64,000 nt of DNA from Candidatus Daviesbacteria bacterium (GCA_028687915.1 JAQTZF010000001.1:186001-250000), one strand, 5' to 3'. Positions 40,262 to 49,262 are shown, counted from the stretch's first letter. Program-made: numbers and translations. Notes: generated from the sequence alone by a model not told the origin.

Positions 40262-41964
40262 TGAAATCATTTTTACCAAATTTTAAATCTAATCAAGGAC
40301 AAGTAATCCAACATCAGGGACTTAGAATCATCCCCTTAGGTGGGGTTGGTGACGTGACCAAAAATATGTATATCTATGAGTATGGCCGTGACATTATCAT
40401 CATTGATTGTGGTGTTGGTTTTCCGGACGAAGCTATGTTGGGAGTAGATTTGGTTATTCCGGATATTTCCTATTTAAAGGATAAAGTTGACCGAATTAAG
40501 GCAATTATTATTACTCATCCACATGATGACCATATTGGAGGATTAGTATATATCTGGCCAGAACTAAAGTGTCCAATTTATGCGACCAAGTTAGCAGTTG
40601 GTTTTATTAAAAATAAATTTAATGAAGCTAAATTACCAAAAGATCCAATTCATATAATTGATCCGGAAAACAAATTAAACTTGGGAGCTTTTGGAATATC
40701 ATTTTATCGGGTCTCACATTCTGTGCCAGATTCAGTGGGAATTGTCATTGATACTCCTGGTTCAAGAGTCATTCACCAATCAGATTTTAAATTAGACTGG
40801 ACTCCAATTATTGGTAAACCAACGGAAATTGCAAAAATTGCCAGGTTTAGTGAAGATGGCATTGATTTATTGCTTATTGATGCATTGGGATCAGAAAAGA
40901 AAGGCTACAATGAGCCAGAGATAAATATTTTACCAACATTCAAAAAGATTGAAGAGGAAACTGAGGGGAAAATATTATTAACCACAGCAAGTTCCAATAT
41001 CAGTCGTATTCAGATGGCAATTAATGTAGCAAGTGATGCAGGACGAAAAGTAGCTTTGGTGGGTCGTTCTATGGAAAGTAATTTTCAAGTTGCCAGAGAC
41101 CTTGGTTATTTACATATTCCACCAGGCATAATTATTGCTCAGGAAGAGGTTAAAAGGTTTCCTGATAATAAATTATTATTAATCATTGCAGGTTCTCAGG
41201 GTCAACCAGGTTCAGCTTTGTCCAGGGTTGCTAATAATGATCATAAACATGTATTTCTTAAAAAAGATGATACAGTTATCTTTTCTGCCGATCCAATTCC
41301 CTCAACAGAAACTGCTCAACATGCCTTGATTGATAAATTAGCCAAAATGGGAGTAGATGTCAGGTATAAAGAAATGGAAGATGCTTTGCATGTTTCTGGA
41401 CATGAAACAGCAGAAGAAATTAAGATGATGATCAATATAATCAGGCCAAAAGCTTTGGTTCCAATTGGGGCAACTTATCGGGGAATGATAGCTTTTTCTA
41501 AATTGGCAAAAGATTTGGGCTATACTGAAAAACAAATTCTTTTAGCTGAGGATGGGCAAATTATTAACCTTGTTTCAGGTGTCTCTCGTCTTGAGGGTAG
41601 AATTGATGTTCGAAATATTTATGTTGATGGATTAGGGATAGGAGATGTGGGAAATGTTATATTAAGGGACAGAAAAGTGATGTCTGAGGAGGGAATAGTA
41701 TTGGTAATTGTTCCTGTGGATAGTCATACTAGCCAATTAGTAGGAGAGCCTGATATAGTAACTCGTGGGTTTGTTTTTGAAAGAGAAGCAGAAGAAATGC
41801 TGTCAAAAGCACGAAGTGTAGTCAGATCATGTTTGGCAGATCATCCTAATGCTATTTTAGATTGGAGATTTACCAGAAGCCATATTGAAGAAAATTTGGA
41901 TAAATTCTTCTTTGAGGAGTTGCATCGCAGACCCATGATTCTACCATTAATTGTAGAAGTCTAA
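40261..41964 (+). CDS. rnj: Ribonuclease J
   Basis: A 567-aa metallo-beta-lactamase/beta-CASP nuclease with 5'-exo and endonuclease activity on RNA. The metal site is HPHDDH (86-91), with a further His in RVSHSVPDS. Beta-CASP motifs follow (TTASSNISRIQ, then LLIIAGSQGQPGSALSR and HVSGHETAEE). The C-terminal domain ending RRPMILPLIVEV is present. Together with pnp upstream and the coupled ATPase it suggests an RNA-decay operon. Confidence 0.96.
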   Translation: MKSFLPNFKSNQGQVIQHQGLRIIPLGGVGDVTKNMYIYEYGRDIIIIDCGVGFPDEAMLGVDLVIPDISYLKDKVDRIKAIIITHPHDDHIGGLVYIWPELKCPIYATKLAVGFIKNKFNEAKLPKDPIHIIDPENKLNLGAFGISFYRVSHSVPDSVGIVIDTPGSRVIHQSDFKLDWTPIIGKPTEIAKIARFSEDGIDLLLIDALGSEKKGYNEPEINILPTFKKIEEETEGKILLTTASSNISRIQMAINVASDAGRKVALVGRSMESNFQVARDLGYLHIPPGIIIAQEEVKRFPDNKLLLIIAGSQGQPGSALSRVANNDHKHVFLKKDDTVIFSADPIPSTETAQHALIDKLAKMGVDVRYKEMEDALHVSGHETAEEIKMMINIIRPKALVPIGATYRGMIAFSKLAKDLGYTEKQILLAEDGQIINLVSGVSRLEGRIDVRNIYVDGLGIGDVGNVILRDRKVMSEEGIVLVIVPVDSHTSQLVGEPDIVTRGFVFEREAEEMLSKARSVVRSCLADHPNAILDWRFTRSHIEENLDKFFFEELHRRPMILPLIVEV

Positions 41965-42007
41965 TAATCCTATAGTATATTAGGATATGTTATAATAAGG
42001 AGGTAAT

Positions 42008-44128
42008 ATGTCTAGACGTCGTTCAATGTATTCTTTGCCAAAACTAAAACTAAAACCAAAAACGATTATTACTATTGGAACAGTTATTGCATTCATTTTT
42101 GCAATTATTTCCGGAGTGTCTTTATTTACTGAAACTGCAAAACTATTATTTTGGAGAGAGTTTTTATACGGAAACTTAGGTTGGACATCTTATTTTTCAC
42201 CATTTATCTTTTTAATTTCTGGATTGGTTCTACAACGATTTAAGTGGCAATATGCCCAGCCAAATGTCTTGTTAGGCCTTATTACAATTATTATTTCACT
42301 ATCTGCTTTAACTGCTTCTTTTTTCTCTGATGGTGCAGGTGATTTGGGTAATTTAATTTGGAATGAGTTGGCTGGAATATTAACAGGGTTTGGTGCAGCA
42401 GGAGTATTACTTGGAATTTTAATAGTGGGATTAATAGTATTTTTTAATACTTCTGCTTCTCAGGTTTTAGAAATAGTGACTGCAATTTATAAGTTTATTC
42501 AGGGAAATATTTTTAGTCCCATATTTGGCAGATTTTTTGGACCAAGTTTAGCTGAGCCAAGGAAAATATCAATTAAAGTATCTGGTATGCAAGAGACACC
42601 AAAAGTTGCTGTTGCGCCACAAAAAGAAACAGCTATTATGGCAGATGAACTTGTTCAGAACGTGGCTGGTCAAACTAAAATCTGGAAATATCCACCAATT
42701 AGTTTACTCTCTGATAAAGTGGGAGCGCCAGCAGACCGGGGCGATGTAAAGAAAAATGCTTCAACAATTGAAAAAACTTTGGATGCTTTTGGGGTATTGG
42801 CTGAGGTAGCAGAAGTTAATGGTGGCCCATCAGTTACTCAGTATGCTTTAAAAATATCTTCGGGCACAAAAATTGCCAAGATTACCAACTTACAACATGA
42901 TTTGGCCATGGCTTTGGCAGCCAGAACCGGAACTGTCCGGGTTGAAGCTCCAATTCCAGGAAAATCATTGGTGGGAATTGAAGTACCAAATAAAACATTA
43001 GAAGTTGTAGGTTTAAAAACTATTTTAGCCTCAGATGATATGCAAAAACAAAAAAGCAAATTGGCAATAGCTTTGGGAAGAGATACCTCTTCTAAAGAAA
43101 TAATTGTTGATTTAGCTAAAATGCCTCACTGTCTAGTTGCTGGTACTACTGGTTCTGGAAAATCCATCATGTTAAATGCACTTATTGCGTCCTTGCTTTA
43201 TCGAAACTCTCCGGAGGAATTAAAACTTATTTTAGTTGATCCAAAAAGGGTAGAGATGTCTAACTACAATGGCATTCCTCATTTATTAACTCCGGTTATC
43301 AATGAACCAGAAAAGATTTTATCGGCTTTAAAATGGACTATGGCAGAGATGGATAGACGTTATAAAACATTTCAAGCAGTGGGAGTTAGAAATATACAAG
43401 GCTACAATGAGATGTCAGGTTTTCAGGCACTTCCATATATTGTAGTGGTAATTGATGAGTTGGCAGACTTAATGCTTTTTGCTCCGGTTGAGGTGGAAGA
43501 TGCTATTACCCGTTTAGCACAATTATCCCGAGCCACAGGTATTCATTTAGTAATTGCCACACAGCGTCCATCTGTTGATGTTATAACTGGTTTAATTAAA
43601 GCTAATATTCCTTGTCGGGTTGCTTTTACAGTTTCCTCCATGGTTGATTCACGGGTTATTCTTGATTCTCCAGGAGCAGAAAAATTACTGGGGCGTGGAG
43701 ACATGTTGTTTTTACCGCCTGATGCTTCCAAGCCAATGCGTATTCAGGGAGTTTTTGTGTCTGATGCTGAACTAAACAGTTTAATTGACTTTTTGAAATC
43801 CACTGGTGTGGCTCCACAATATACTACTGAAATTACAGAAATGCCTATTGGTAGGGTTGGTGGTAAATCAGGAGGTAGTTCAGGTGGTGCTGATGATCGG
43901 GACGAGCTCTTTGATGAAGCTATTAAAACAGTTTGCCAATATGACCGGGCTTCAGCATCGTTATTACAGCGAAGGCTTAGAGTAGGCTATGCCAGAGCTG
44001 CCAGAATGATTGATGAGCTGGAAGCAGCAGGAATTGTAGGGGCTGGAGAAGGTTCAAAACCTCGAGACGTGTTAGTCAGAAATGCAGATGAATACTTTGC
44101 TCAAAAGAATAACCCTACTGAAAGTTAA
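42008..44128 (+). CDS. ftsK: FtsK/SpoIIIE DNA translocase
   Basis: 706 aa: four membrane helices (about 20-160), a short linker, then the RecA-like motor. Walker A GTTGSGKS is at 379-386, Walker B is VVVIDELADLM, followed by LARATGIHLVIATQRPSVDV-type motor sequence; the C-terminal gamma winged helix (ASASLLQRRLRVGYARAARM) recognises KOPS-like sites. It pumps chromosome DNA through the division septum. A strong Shine-Dalgarno AAGGAGG (41997-42003) lies 4 bases before the ATG. Confidence 0.97.
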   Translation: MSRRRSMYSLPKLKLKPKTIITIGTVIAFIFAIISGVSLFTETAKLLFWREFLYGNLGWTSYFSPFIFLISGLVLQRFKWQYAQPNVLLGLITIIISLSALTASFFSDGAGDLGNLIWNELAGILTGFGAAGVLLGILIVGLIVFFNTSASQVLEIVTAIYKFIQGNIFSPIFGRFFGPSLAEPRKISIKVSGMQETPKVAVAPQKETAIMADELVQNVAGQTKIWKYPPISLLSDKVGAPADRGDVKKNASTIEKTLDAFGVLAEVAEVNGGPSVTQYALKISSGTKIAKITNLQHDLAMALAARTGTVRVEAPIPGKSLVGIEVPNKTLEVVGLKTILASDDMQKQKSKLAIALGRDTSSKEIIVDLAKMPHCLVAGTTGSGKSIMLNALIASLLYRNSPEELKLILVDPKRVEMSNYNGIPHLLTPVINEPEKILSALKWTMAEMDRRYKTFQAVGVRNIQGYNEMSGFQALPYIVVVIDELADLMLFAPVEVEDAITRLAQLSRATGIHLVIATQRPSVDVITGLIKANIPCRVAFTVSSMVDSRVILDSPGAEKLLGRGDMLFLPPDASKPMRIQGVFVSDAELNSLIDFLKSTGVAPQYTTEITEMPIGRVGGKSGGSSGGADDRDELFDEAIKTVCQYDRASASLLQRRLRVGYARAARMIDELEAAGIVGAGEGSKPRDVLVRNADEYFAQKNNPTES

Positions 44129-44826
44129 GTTGTAGGTTGGGATGAGGTAAGAAAGTCTGAGGCTTTGGGAGAATTTTCCATTGAATCATTATTTATTTCT
44201 TCTTTTGAATCCTCAAAATCTGCTAAATCTTCTGTTTGATAATTAGTATTTTCTTCAGGTTTTGATTCACTCATAGTTTCCTGAATTGGTTCTTCTTCTG
44301 TTTTGGTGTTTGAACTTAAATTACCCAGTAATTCATCAATTGGACTCATAACAGCAGCAAAACGCTTGGCTTCTTCTTTCTTTTTTATTCTTTCGATTGA
44401 TGCATCAGAAGCTTCTTTAAAATCTTCAAATTGTGGCTCTGTAAGGTGAGTATAGGCTAAGATAACTTTATTAACACAACTCTGTCCTTGAGTTTCAATT
44501 TGTTTAATATTATTAAAAAGCATGATATAAAAGTCTTGCCCGGTATCTGGTTGCTTGCTATGATTAATTTCTACTTCATAATCTCCTAAATCCATGCGGT
44601 AGTGATCTTCTATGGAAGCAACTTCAAATTTATTTAAATCAGTATGGCTAACAGGCAATTTATCCTGATTTATTAAATCTATTAATTGATTTAAGTATTT
44701 TTCTGATTTTTCTCCATCTCCTGCAGGAGGAGGTGGCTCTTGTGGCATTTCCTGAGGCTGTTGTATGGGTTCCTCTGGCAGATCTATAGTATTTGAATTA
44801 GTAGTTGGTGCAGTATCGTCGAGCAT
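44125..44826 (-). CDS. Hypothetical protein with disordered ends, 233 aa
   Basis: Not recognised. A Pro/Gln/Glu-rich N-terminus (EEPIQQPQEMPQEPPPPAGD), a central ordered domain (about 50-160: YLNQLIDLINQDKLPVSHTD, DFYIMLFNNIKQIETQG) and a long acidic tail. An in-frame TTG at 44862 is the -35 box of a TTGACT-17-TAATAT promoter that ends 7 bases before ATG 44826, so I start there. The 3' end overlaps ftsK by 4 bases. It is probably cytosolic. Confidence 0.68.
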   Translation of the reverse strand: MLDDTAPTTNSNTIDLPEEPIQQPQEMPQEPPPPAGDGEKSEKYLNQLIDLINQDKLPVSHTDLNKFEVASIEDHYRMDLGDYEVEINHSKQPDTGQDFYIMLFNNIKQIETQGQSCVNKVILAYTHLTEPQFEDFKEASDASIERIKKKEEAKRFAAVMSPIDELLGNLSSNTKTEEEPIQETMSESKPEENTNYQTEDLADFEDSKEEINNDSMENSPKASDFLTSSQPTT

Positions 44827-44833
44827 TCCTCTT

Positions 44834-44862
44834 ATATTAGAGAAGGTTGGAACACCAGTCAA
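44834..44862 (-). promoter_or_regulatory. Predicted leaderless promoter for the 44125-44826 gene
   Basis: On the minus strand TTGACT (44862-44857), 17-base spacer, TAATAT (44839-44834), 7 bases to ATG 44826. One of the clearest examples in the window. Confidence 0.65.
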
Positions 44863-44907
44863 TAAGTCGTTTTTAGATAGAAATCTAACTTAATATCTCA
44901 TTTTACC

Positions 44908-44936
44908 TTGAATGTTTACCAGATAGGTAGGATAAT
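44908..44936 (+). promoter_or_regulatory. rodZ promoter
   Basis: TTGAAT (44908-44913), 17-base spacer, GATAAT (44931-44936). Start predicted near 44943, about 11 bases before ATG 44954. Confidence 0.5.
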
Positions 44937-44953
44937 AGGGATTATTCAATTAT

Positions 44954-45592
44954 ATGAGAACTGTTGGGCAAATATTAAAAGAAGCCAGGGAACAAAAAGT
45001 TTATACCCTGGAACAAGTAGAAAAAGCTATTAAGATTAGAAAAGAGCTTTTAGTAGCTTTGGAATCAGATAATTATAAAAAATTACCACCTCCTACTTTT
45101 GTGCGTGGTTTTATTAAAAATTATGCTTCTTTTTTGGGGTTGGATGCTGGTAAATTATTGGCAATCTTTAGAAGGGAATTTGCAGAGGATAGGCATAAGC
45201 CTTATGTGATGGATGCTTTTTCTAATCCAGTGGAAACTCCCAGATTTAAACTTACACCTAATCAGCTAATTGGGGGTGTGGTGGTATTAATTGTGCTTTC
45301 TTTTTTTGTTTACCTGTGGGTGCAGTATCGTGGGTTAGTTGGTGCTCCACAACTTGTTATTACTTCACCTCAGGATCAAATGACAGTAAGTGATCCAAAT
45401 TTAGAAGTGATTGGAAAAACAGATACTGAGGTTAAGGTGTTAGTTAATAGTCAGGAGATTCAGGTTGATAGTGAAGGTAATTTTAAAGAACAAATCACTC
45501 TTCCTTCTCAGGTAAATAAAATTACCATTGATGCAATTTCCAAATTTGGCCAAAAAACAGAAATAGAAAGAACTGTTTACCTTAAAAGGTAG
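44954..45592 (+). CDS. rodZ: RodZ-like helix-turn-helix membrane protein
   Basis: 212 aa. The N-terminal RodZ-type helix-turn-helix (VGQILKEAREQKVYTLEQVE, then LPPPTFVRGFIKNYASFLGL) is followed by one membrane helix (about 102-122) and an extracellular beta domain (PQLVITSPQDQMTVSDPNLE onward). RodZ links MreB filaments to the wall-elongation machinery. The external domain is short and resembles an Ig-like/glucodextranase-B fold. MreB itself is not in the window. Confidence 0.85.
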   Translation: MRTVGQILKEAREQKVYTLEQVEKAIKIRKELLVALESDNYKKLPPPTFVRGFIKNYASFLGLDAGKLLAIFRREFAEDRHKPYVMDAFSNPVETPRFKLTPNQLIGGVVVLIVLSFFVYLWVQYRGLVGAPQLVITSPQDQMTVSDPNLEVIGKTDTEVKVLVNSQEIQVDSEGNFKEQITLPSQVNKITIDAISKFGQKTEIERTVYLKR

Positions 45593-45643
45593 TAAGAGGC
45601 AAGCTTTACTTATTTAAAAAGATAATGTGAGATACTGAATAAG

Positions 45644-46243
45644 ATGAATCAAAAAGGTTTTGCCCTAATTTTGATAATTTTAGGTGTTGCTCTGATTTTA
45701 GGCATAGCAGGTGGGGTTTACTATTTAGGACAAGTATCTGTAAAATTACCAACCTTTCAAACTTCTGTTTCTTCTACTAAGACCCCTGCAAAAACTACCA
45801 GTAATTCTACACCCCTTGTTGATGGAGCTGCTAATTGGAAAACATATCAAAATTCAAAACTAGGAATAGAATTCATGTATCCTTCAGACTATACAATACA
45901 ACAGATGAGTGATATTAGTGTTGATTTGTTAGTCCCCTATAGGCCGAAAGGTCAAATAATGGATGTACATATTAAGTTTTTAAGGAAAATAGTTTTTCCA
46001 AAAGAAGATATGAAGAAATGTGGTGAAAAAGAAGACATTGTTTATGATCTTAGATCAACAAATTGTTATAAAGATATTATGATAGGTGGAGTTGCAGGGA
46101 TAAAATATGCCCAGGGATGGGATAATATAATAATTACAGAAAAACCAGAACTTCAAATAATAATAGATGGTGCAATTATTTATAGATTTTCCTATGGAGA
46201 AACAATAGATAAAATTCTTTCTACTTTTAAATTCACAAATTAA
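45644..46243 (+). CDS. Anchored PsbP-like protein, MNQKGF type
   Basis: 199 aa: head MNQKGF, one hydrophobic helix (about 7-27), a Thr/Ser/Pro linker (about 38-60), and a domain starting WKTYQNSKLGIEFMYPSDYT, the same Y-x-N-x-x-x-GxxFxYP pattern as the 7294 and 61951 proteins. Two Cys (KKCGEK and TNCYKD) may pair. It ends KILSTFKFTN, nearly identical to MLSTFKFNE near the end of the 61951 protein. A GATACT box lies 7 bases before the ATG. The role is unknown, probably at the cell surface. Confidence 0.78.
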   Translation: MNQKGFALILIILGVALILGIAGGVYYLGQVSVKLPTFQTSVSSTKTPAKTTSNSTPLVDGAANWKTYQNSKLGIEFMYPSDYTIQQMSDISVDLLVPYRPKGQIMDVHIKFLRKIVFPKEDMKKCGEKEDIVYDLRSTNCYKDIMIGGVAGIKYAQGWDNIIITEKPELQIIIDGAIIYRFSYGETIDKILSTFKFTN

Positions 46244-46254
46244 AAATTTTATTT

Positions 46255-48039
46255 TTATCCTAAAACAGCGTAGATTCTTCTGATGCCAGCTGAAGCTGAT
46301 TCTTCTTTAATTATTTTAAACTTTCCTAACTCTCCAGTTTGTTTAACATGGGGTCCACCACAAATTTCCCGACTGAAAGGAGGTTCTGAGCGACCGGAGG
46401 GAGTCGAAGGATCACTTATTGTATAAACAGCTACAGAATCTCCATACTTATCTATAAAAAATCCTAAAGCACCAGATTCTAAGGCAATTTGCTTATCCAT
46501 AATTTCTGAAGTTACTGTTAAATTATCTTCTATTGCTTTATTAACTAGATTTTCAATCTCTTTGATTTGTTCTTCTGTCAGCTTTTCTTTGTGGGAAAAA
46601 TCAAATCTTAATCTATCTGCAGTAATATTACTGCCTTTTTGCTGAACACCCTCTCCTAATACTTTTCGGAGTGCAGCATTAAGTAAATGAGTAGCTGTAT
46701 GATATTTTGTAGCAATTTCTGTTTGCTCTGTTAAACCTCCTTTAAACATCCCAGCAGAAGCTGTTCTGGATAACTCCTTATGAGCATTAAATTCTTTTTC
46801 AAATTCAGCGTGATCAACATTTTGTCCTTTTAATTTAAACAGCTCTTCTGTAATCTCTAATGGAAAACCATAGGTTTGATATAAATCAAAAGCTTTTTTG
46901 CCATCTATTTTTTCAATCTTATTAATTTCTTTTAAACCAGCATCCAAAGTTTTGGCAAAACGATTTAACTCATCCGCCACTACTGCAAAAACAGATTTGG
47001 AATCTTCTTCTGTATTGATGTTATAGTTGCCCTCATAAATAGTCAAAATAGTTTCTACTATTTCCATAATAGATTCTGCATTCCAGATTTTGCCAGAAAG
47101 CTGATGCATTTTTACCATTGAACGGCGGAGGAGCCTTCTTAAAACATAACCCTGCATCTTATTGGCAGGTAATACTCCATCAAGAATTAAAAAAGTTGAG
47201 GCTTTAAAATGATCAGCAATAATACGAAATTCTTTTAAATTTTCCTCATATTTTTTATTTGTAATTTTCTCTATTTTTTTAATAATTGGTAAAAATAATT
47301 CTGTTTGATAATCATCATCAACTCCATTGGTTAATGCTAAGGCTCTTTCCATTCCCATCCCAGTATCAACATTTTGCTGGGATAATTTTTCAAATTTTCC
47401 TTCGGCAGTTTTGTTGTATTGCATAAACACATCATTCCAGATTTCTACCCATTGTTTATTTTCTGGATCAAATGTTTTTGGAGCAGTATCAGTGCCTGTC
47501 CAAATAAACATTTCAGAATCAGGTCCACAAGGCCCCACGTTTCCAACTGGTCCCCACCAGTTATCTTTTTTGGGAAGTTTAGTAATCCTATCCTTATCAA
47601 TTCCCAAGCTTAACCAGATATCATATGATTCATTATCAAAAGGGGCATCTGTATCACCCTCGAAGACAGAAACACCTAACTTTTCTTTTGGTAAATTTAA
47701 ATACTCAGGGGAAGTTAAAAATTCAAAGCTCCATTTTAGGGCGTCGGTTTTAAAGTAATCTCCAAGGCTCCAATTTCCCAGCATTTCAAAAAAAGTATGA
47801 TGGCAAATATCACCCACCTCATCAATATCATCTGTTCTTAAACATTTTTGAATATCTGTTAATCTTTTACCTTCAGGGTGTTTTTCACCTAATAAATAGG
47901 GGACTAAAGGATGCATTCCTGCTGTAGTAAAAAGTACTGATGGGTCATTTTCAGGCACTAAAGGAGCTGAAGGGATAACTTTGTGTCCCTCGCTTGCAAA
48001 AAAATCCAAATATTTTTGTCTTAACTCTGAAGCCTTCAT
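46255..48039 (-). CDS. alaS: Alanyl-tRNA synthetase, short form
   Basis: 594 aa against about 875 in E. coli. The class II catalytic core is complete (PLVPENDPSVLFTTAGMHPL, TDIQKCLRTDDIDEVGD), with the tRNA-recognition and editing domains: HTATHLL near residue 446 and CGGPH near 560 form the zinc site. The C-Ala domain is missing. A 12-residue insert (DPSTPSGRSEPP) interrupts the editing domain just before SREICGG and comes from a palindrome-like DNA segment. ATG 48072 would add 11 residues; TATAAT 6 bases before 48039 favours the shorter start. Confidence 0.96.
   Translation of the reverse strand: MKASELRQKYLDFFASEGHKVIPSAPLVPENDPSVLFTTAGMHPLVPYLLGEKHPEGKRLTDIQKCLRTDDIDEVGDICHHTFFEMLGNWSLGDYFKTDALKWSFEFLTSPEYLNLPKEKLGVSVFEGDTDAPFDNESYDIWLSLGIDKDRITKLPKKDNWWGPVGNVGPCGPDSEMFIWTGTDTAPKTFDPENKQWVEIWNDVFMQYNKTAEGKFEKLSQQNVDTGMGMERALALTNGVDDDYQTELFLPIIKKIEKITNKKYEENLKEFRIIADHFKASTFLILDGVLPANKMQGYVLRRLLRRSMVKMHQLSGKIWNAESIMEIVETILTIYEGNYNINTEEDSKSVFAVVADELNRFAKTLDAGLKEINKIEKIDGKKAFDLYQTYGFPLEITEELFKLKGQNVDHAEFEKEFNAHKELSRTASAGMFKGGLTEQTEIATKYHTATHLLNAALRKVLGEGVQQKGSNITADRLRFDFSHKEKLTEEQIKEIENLVNKAIEDNLTVTSEIMDKQIALESGALGFFIDKYGDSVAVYTISDPSTPSGRSEPPFSREICGGPHVKQTGELGKFKIIKEESASAGIRRIYAVLG
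46383..46413 (+). repeat. Palindrome-like segment inside alaS
   Basis: On the minus strand it carries CGAC-TCCCTCCG-GTCG within a Ser/Pro/Arg-coding stretch. It is GC-richer than its surroundings and encodes an in-frame insert relative to E. coli AlaRS. It may be a small mobile palindromic element. Confidence 0.4.
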
Positions 48040-48045
48040 GTAGGA

Positions 48046-48051
48046 ATTATA
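48046..48051 (-). promoter_or_regulatory. -10 box of alaS promoter
   Basis: TATAAT on the minus strand, 6 bases upstream of ATG 48039. It lies inside the longer reading frame, supporting the shorter start. Confidence 0.5.
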
Positions 48052-48114
48052 ACTTATATTTATTCCAAACATAAGTTTAAGATATTTTTACTTTAAGGAA
48101 AGTGAAATAAGCTA

Positions 48115-48852
48115 TTATGAAACCATTTTAGAAAGAAGAAGCAGATTTTGCCAAACTTCCGAAATCTTTTCTTGAGATATGGTAGGTGGGAGATTAACTT
48201 TGATTATTGATTGGCCATTACATTCGGAAAATGGAGCGTTCCAACAGGAGTAAATTAGATTAAGCAATCTTTGGGTATGATTAGAGATGGACGGAGTAAT
48301 CTTTTTCATCTCCTGAAATATAATTTGTCTTGCGTTGGAAGGGAGTAAAACAACTACTGCTATGGCAAGAGGTAAACTGTCACGATTAAAGTTGTTTAGA
48401 TCTTCGCCTGTTACAAAATCTCTGGCAATATCAGGGTCAGCAGCAGAATTAATTATTTTGGCAGCTGTGGTAGGGGGAATAATTTCTAAAAAATCTGTCA
48501 TACACCGTTCAGCGGAAAATTTATAGGGATATAATCTCTGCCCAGAACTTTCTTCAATTTGTTCTCCGAGTATTGAGGTAGCAACTAAAATGCCGGTTAG
48601 CCCATGCTGCTCTTTTGAGTTTTTTCCTTTAGGGAGCTGTAAAACTTCATCTTCCCAGACTCTTTGTTTGTGAAGAATGCTATTAGCCCAAGCGATTGGA
48701 TAAAATGGTTCTAATGGTTTTTTAAAGTATCTGCCTAGCATTTTTGAAAGAAGGGCATTTTTGCATTCTTGAGATGGGATTTGTTTAACAAGGGAAACTT
48801 CTCCATAACTGCCTTCTTTTATTACTTCATAACTATTGTGTGCATTTTCCAT
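48115..48852 (-). CDS. Hypothetical protein, 245 aa
   Basis: Not recognised. Soluble, mostly helical, with five scattered Cys. Segments such as TDFLEIIPPTTAAKIINSAA and SLPLAIAVVVLLPSNARQII give no clear fold. A TATAAT box (48865-48870, minus strand) lies 12 bases upstream of the ATG. It lies between the alaS and DUF5661 genes, all on the minus strand, with separate promoters. Confidence 0.62.
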   Translation of the reverse strand: MENAHNSYEVIKEGSYGEVSLVKQIPSQECKNALLSKMLGRYFKKPLEPFYPIAWANSILHKQRVWEDEVLQLPKGKNSKEQHGLTGILVATSILGEQIEESSGQRLYPYKFSAERCMTDFLEIIPPTTAAKIINSAADPDIARDFVTGEDLNNFNRDSLPLAIAVVVLLPSNARQIIFQEMKKITPSISNHTQRLLNLIYSCWNAPFSECNGQSIIKVNLPPTISQEKISEVWQNLLLLSKMVS

Positions 48853-48890
48853 TACAATAAAAGGATTATAGGGCTGGTCAAGGAAGTAGT

Positions 48891-49169
48891 CTACCGGGTA
48901 GATTGTGCTTCAAGTGCTGCTTCGCCGATCTCTTCCATCTTAGCTAAGCGGGTATAGTAATCCGGAATTTCATTTAAATGAGCTAAGGCAATTTTAGCAG
49001 TTAGGATTGGGTCATCATTAGTCACATTAGTTGAGGGAGAAACAGTACCATGTTCAAGCTCCACATCCAGCCCCATCCTAAATTGTTCAATATCCCATCT
49101 ACTCCAATCAACACTTAGTTGTTCTCCAATTTGTTTAGCTTCTTCAGTAGTAAAACTAGTTTTTGCCAT
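48891..49169 (-). CDS. DUF5661 family protein
   Basis: 92 aa with the pattern of this family: FTTEEAKQIGEQLSVDWSRW, FRMGLDVELEHGTVSPSTNV, then LTAKIALAHLNEIPDYYTRL. The His/Glu/Asp-rich motif (ELEHG, HLNEIPDYY) is strongly conserved in CPR genomes and some phages and may bind metal. The function is unknown. A TATACT box lies 10 bases before the ATG. Confidence 0.85.
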   Translation of the reverse strand: MAKTSFTTEEAKQIGEQLSVDWSRWDIEQFRMGLDVELEHGTVSPSTNVTNDDPILTAKIALAHLNEIPDYYTRLAKMEEIGEAALEAQSTR

Positions 49170-49195
49170 CTCGATAAAAAGTATAACATATAGAC

Positions 49196-49224
49196 TTGGC
49201 TAATTTTTTTAGAAGTGTTAAACT
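49196..49224 (+). promoter_or_regulatory. Promoter of the 49263 gene
   Basis: TTGGCT (49196-49201), 17-base spacer, TAAACT (49219-49224). An ATG follows at the leaderless distance (49231) but stops after four codons; the palindromic repeat at 49237 lies between it and the true start. Confidence 0.5.
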
Positions 49225-49236
49225 AATTACATGCGC

Positions 49237-49255
49237 CTGCCTTAGCGGTAGGCAG
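49237..49255 (+). repeat. Short palindromic repeat with TAGCGG loop
   Basis: CTGCCT / AGGCAG stem (6 bp) with loop TAGCGGT, 7 bases upstream of ATG 49263. It shares the loop core TAGCGG with the hairpin at 51550 that follows the same gene. GC-richer than the surrounding DNA. Confidence 0.55.
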
Positions 49256-49262
49256 TTTCTAT

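Noticed and set aside
41991..41996. TATAAT just before ftsK as a promoter
   Set aside because: The AAGGAGG Shine-Dalgarno begins at the next base; a transcript from this box would start at or beyond it and lose the site. It is more likely chance in AT-rich DNA.
49231..49245. Four-codon ORF after the 49196 promoter
   Set aside because: Too short to call a gene; kept only as evidence for a repeat next to a former start.
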